Below, in pieces: positions 44,094 to 45,876 of a stretch of 45,876 nucleotides of DNA. The notes beneath the pieces were generated by a model. It did not search any database, was not told the origin of the DNA, and was given only the letters and a program-made list of their open reading frames with translations. This DNA is from an uncultured Opitutales bacterium (GTDB taxonomy: Bacteria; Verrucomicrobiota; Verrucomicrobiia; Opitutales; Intestinicryptomonadaceae), in NCBI GenBank assembly GCA_944389885.1, contig CALXNZ010000020.1, forward strand, positions 1 to 45,876, given 5' to 3'. The position numbers were made by a program, and so were the translations under genes. Position 1 is the first letter of the stretch. Each line of letters starts with the position of its first letter.

Positions 44094-45211
44094 CAAAATT
44101 TTTGGATTAGCTCTATTTGCGAAGTCGAGTCCGCCGCCGAATCAAAAATCATAGTTCCCATGGCGCCGTCGAGTTTTTTGTTCTTAAACCAGCTTGCCAT
44201 GGCTTTGGGGTTTAAGCCGGCTTCCGCGGCCGCCCTCGCCGTATAAATTGCGCTGTCGTATCCGCATGCCGACATCCATGTGGGAGCCAGATTATACTTT
44301 TTTGATGCGTTGACAAAGCGGCTGTGTTCCGGATTTGAAATCTTTCCCTGTTGGAACAAAGTTTCTATTCTGTAAAAGTTTATTCCCCTGGGGAGGATTA
44401 CGTTGTCCAGATAAAATCCGCAGCTCGCGATAACCGTACAAGTCTGCTTGGAATCTCCGAGACTTTTTATGAAGGCGGGTAATTCCTTGCCGTATCCGGT
44501 GTAAAACACATATTCTCCCAGCAATCTGGAAATCTGGAGGCTGAACACTCCAAAATCTTTTTCATTTTGTCCAAATACGTCAGAGTAATATTTTGTCTTT
44601 TCGAGCTTTAAATTAAATGCCAGATAGTCTCCGCATGATTTTCCGTAGAAGTCATCGACGCTCATGGCAATCAAGTGTTTTACGCGGCCGTCGGAGCGGT
44701 CCACTTTTGAAGCCATCAAGTCGGCCTCTTGCGCGCCGTTTAAGAATATGCGCACGGCGTTTCCCTTCATTGATACTACTGCCGGAGGATACGCGCAGAG
44801 AAAATTGAAGAAGCAATCTTCTTTCTCCTTCATGAAATCGAATTTCAAAGCGGTTTCTTGGGTAAATCCTATATGAAAATGCCTTATTCCCCTATCGTAA
44901 AGCGAGTTAAACGCTTCCACAAATGCAAATTCCGGATTGGACGAATCGAGAATCGACAGTTCAACCTGCTTGCCGTTTATACCCCCGGAATTGTTTACGG
45001 TTTCTACTCCAATTTTGAGTCCCGATAATACATCTGCGGCGGCTTCCGCGTTTTTCCCGCTGAGCGGAAGTATTACAGCCATTTGTATCCTGCTATTCAG
45101 AAGCTCTGACTTATCTGTGCGAATACTATCGTTTGATGATGTGCACGAAAAAAATAACGGCAATGAGAGAGTCGCCGCGCATAGTGCGAATATTTTTATC
45201 TTTTTGAGCAT
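44093..45211 (-). CDS. Lipoprotein with periplasmic-binding (Leu/Ile/Val-type) fold
   Basis: A 372-residue lipoprotein. The signal peptide ends at a lipobox LFFSC, so Lgt would modify the Cys. From ~40 the chain follows the type I periplasmic-binding fold (Peripla_BP_6): IQMAVILPLSGKNAEAAADVLSGLKIGVETVNNSGGINGKQVELSILDSS, SVDDFYGKSCGDYLAF, LDNVILPRGINFYRIE, WMSACGYDSAIYTARAAAEAGL, and LDGAMGTMIFDSAADS near the end. Such proteins usually deliver amino acids to ABC transporters, but no permease or ATPase is next to it; PBP-fold lipoproteins may also have regulatory roles. The ATG at 45211 has AAGG seven bases upstream. It starts the nine-gene minus-strand cluster and shares a stop/start base with comEC. 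Confidence 0.85.
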   Translation of the reverse strand: MLKKIKIFALCAATLSLPLFFSCTSSNDSIRTDKSELLNSRIQMAVILPLSGKNAEAAADVLSGLKIGVETVNNSGGINGKQVELSILDSSNPEFAFVEAFNSLYDRGIRHFHIGFTQETALKFDFMKEKEDCFFNFLCAYPPAVVSMKGNAVRIFLNGAQEADLMASKVDRSDGRVKHLIAMSVDDFYGKSCGDYLAFNLKLEKTKYYSDVFGQNEKDFGVFSLQISRLLGEYVFYTGYGKELPAFIKSLGDSKQTCTVIASCGFYLDNVILPRGINFYRIETLFQQGKISNPEHSRFVNASKKYNLAPTWMSACGYDSAIYTARAAAEAGLNPKAMASWFKNKKLDGAMGTMIFDSAADSTSQIELIQKF

Positions 45212-45510
45212 AATCAACCTTATAAAATTGCAAACTTCTCTTATAATCAAGCGAATTTAATGGTACTTGGGACCAATCAAAAAATCTTAAGGCGCTAAAA
45301 TATTCTGCGTTTAGAGCCATTGTATATCCTCGTATTCCATATTTGTAGGGATTGTTTCGGGTTTTTCGTGCTGGAGGAGGGGGGATTATTAAAATTGATT
45401 ATACGGCATAAATAAGGCAATTCTGGGTATTTTTCCCAAGGTTAACCGCACATATAAAAACATATTGACACTTTGAAGCAAATGTGATGTCATGTTCTCT
45501 TTAATTTTAT
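45212..45510. other. Intergenic region between the lipoprotein gene and tRNA-His
   Basis: About 300 bases with the promoter of tRNA-His at its right end and, by position, the promoter of the minus-strand cluster at its left end. A G-rich stretch, GGAGGAGGGGGG, is at about 45373-45384. Short open frames here are not convincing genes. Confidence 0.5.
45465..45493 (+). promoter_or_regulatory. Sigma-70-type promoter for tRNA-His
   Basis: A perfect -35 TTGACA (45465-45470), a 17-base spacer and TGTCAT (45488-45493, 4 of 6 consensus). Predicted start about ten bases before the tRNA. It mirrors the tRNA-Asn promoter in having a perfect -35 and a weak -10. Confidence 0.7.
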
Positions 45511-45587
45511 GGTGGCTGTAGCTCAGTAGGTAGAGCAGCGGATTGTGGTTCCGCGGGTCACGAGTTCGAGCCTCGTTAGCCACCCCA
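45511..45587 (+). tRNA. tRNA-His (anticodon GTG)
   Basis: A full cloverleaf. The acceptor stem pairs GTGGCTG with TAGCCAC, with a G at -1 (45511) opposite discriminator C, the identity mark of histidine tRNA. Anticodon stem GCGGA / TCCGC encloses a loop with GTG. The T-arm contains GTTCGAGC. CCA is encoded (45585-45587). Confidence 0.97.
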
Positions 45588-45597
45588 TTTTGAAAAG

Positions 45598-45645
45598 AAG
45601 CGCGGAAACGGCGTCGATTAAGACAACATTCCCGCGCTTTTTTTT
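45598..45645 (+). terminator. Rho-independent terminator behind tRNA-His
   Basis: Stem AAGCGCGG (45598-45605) with CCGCGCTT (45632-45639), extended by AA/TT past one bulged C, and a loop of about 21 bases; then a T run to 45645. It begins 11 bases after the tRNA. Confidence 0.75.
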
Positions 45646-45800
45646 GTGCCCACTCCAATCCGCCACAACCCCGCATTCACAAAGCTCCCGCGCCCTATCC
45701 CACCACATTGCCGATTCTCAAATCGGAGTCCAATTCGCAAAAACCGCCCGCATTTAAGACACGCAAAAGTCGCAAAATCCGTAGAATTCTCGAAAAGTCG
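45646..45800. other. Spacer between tRNA-His terminator and right IS end, no gene seen
   Basis: About 155 bases. A small hairpin CCGATT-CTCA-AATCGG lies at 45711-45726 without a T run. Overlapping short frames on both strands show no recognisable protein. Confidence 0.5.
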
Positions 45801-45876
45801 GGTCAACACCAAAGGTTGTGGAATAGGTTGATTTTTTAGATTTGTCTTTCATAGTTTCACCCCGCATTCTACAAGT
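45801..45876 (-). mobile_element. ISL3-family insertion sequence, 3' end only, opposite orientation to the left copy
   Basis: The last 76 bases are the reverse complement of bases 456-531 with 7 mismatches and no gaps. They contain the terminal repeat beginning GGTC at 45801 and, on the minus strand, the last eight transposase codons (LVECGVKL, stop at 45849-45851). The rest of the element lies beyond the window. Confidence 0.85.

Noticed and set aside
45618-45831. Overlapping short frames between tRNA-His terminator and the right IS
   Set aside because: No start signals or recognisable protein on either strand.

Overview
The window reads as bacterial chromosome of moderate GC from a Gram-negative lineage, most likely the PVC group and probably Verrucomicrobiota (Opitutae-like). 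The main reason is the secreted trio at 17.8-23.3 kb: a DUF1549/DUF1553 protein, a Tat-exported DUF1501 protein and a large PPC-type protein, a set typical of Planctomycetota, Verrucomicrobiota and Lentisphaerota. Lgt, TonB-like and lipobox proteins fit a diderm. The lineage is inferred from gene content only. Both ends lie inside ISL3-type insertion sequences that point in opposite directions, so the window may be a contig that broke at repeats.

Layout. 1-531: end of an ISL3 element. 743-914: terminator, tRNA-Asn and its promoter. 0.9-4.7 kb (minus): squalene/hopanoid operon hpnC - hpnD/hpnE fusion - hpnG-like, with a divergent ArsR-type regulator. 5.2-7.9 kb (minus): thiD-radC-tsaD. 8.2-11.9 kb (plus): four-TM membrane protein, secreted unknown, hrpB helicase. 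12.0-16.9 kb (minus): class III aminotransferase, yggS, aroE, prepilin peptidase, xerC-like recombinase. 17.0 kb (plus): lgt. 17.8-23.3 kb (minus): the DUF1549-DUF1501-PPC operon, with a hairpin terminator in its upstream region. 23.7-29.8 kb: nadD-rsfS (plus), a lone ABC ATPase (minus), then maf - TonB-like - rluA-like - DUF1189-like membrane protein - nitroreductase (plus). 29.8-33.5 kb (minus): a secreted putative glycosidase and a GH2 enzyme. 33.7 kb (plus): membrane-anchored metallophosphoesterase behind two interleaved inverted repeats. 34.6-45.2 kb (minus): nine closely packed genes, lipoprotein - comEC - tilS - ftsH - aroC - G3E-like - hisC - hisB - hisH. 45.5 kb: promoter, tRNA-His and terminator, then the second ISL3 end.

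How the genes work together. Most of the window is housekeeping: tRNA modification (tsaD, tilS), NAD and thiamine synthesis, shikimate and histidine pathways, envelope biogenesis and proteolysis. The accessory themes are squalene/hopanoid lipids, glycan degradation and a secreted PVC-type module. Many neighbours overlap by 1-19 bases or are a few bases apart, so translational coupling seems common, and many starts lack a strong Shine-Dalgarno sequence. I found no CRISPR array, prophage, toxin-antitoxin pair or recognisable defence system. The most unusual items are the HpnD-HpnE fusion, a G3E GTPase relative with destroyed nucleotide motifs inside the aromatic/histidine operon, an RsfS with a histone-H1-like tail, the interleaved repeats before the phosphoesterase gene, and the orphan terminator ahead of the DUF1549 operon.
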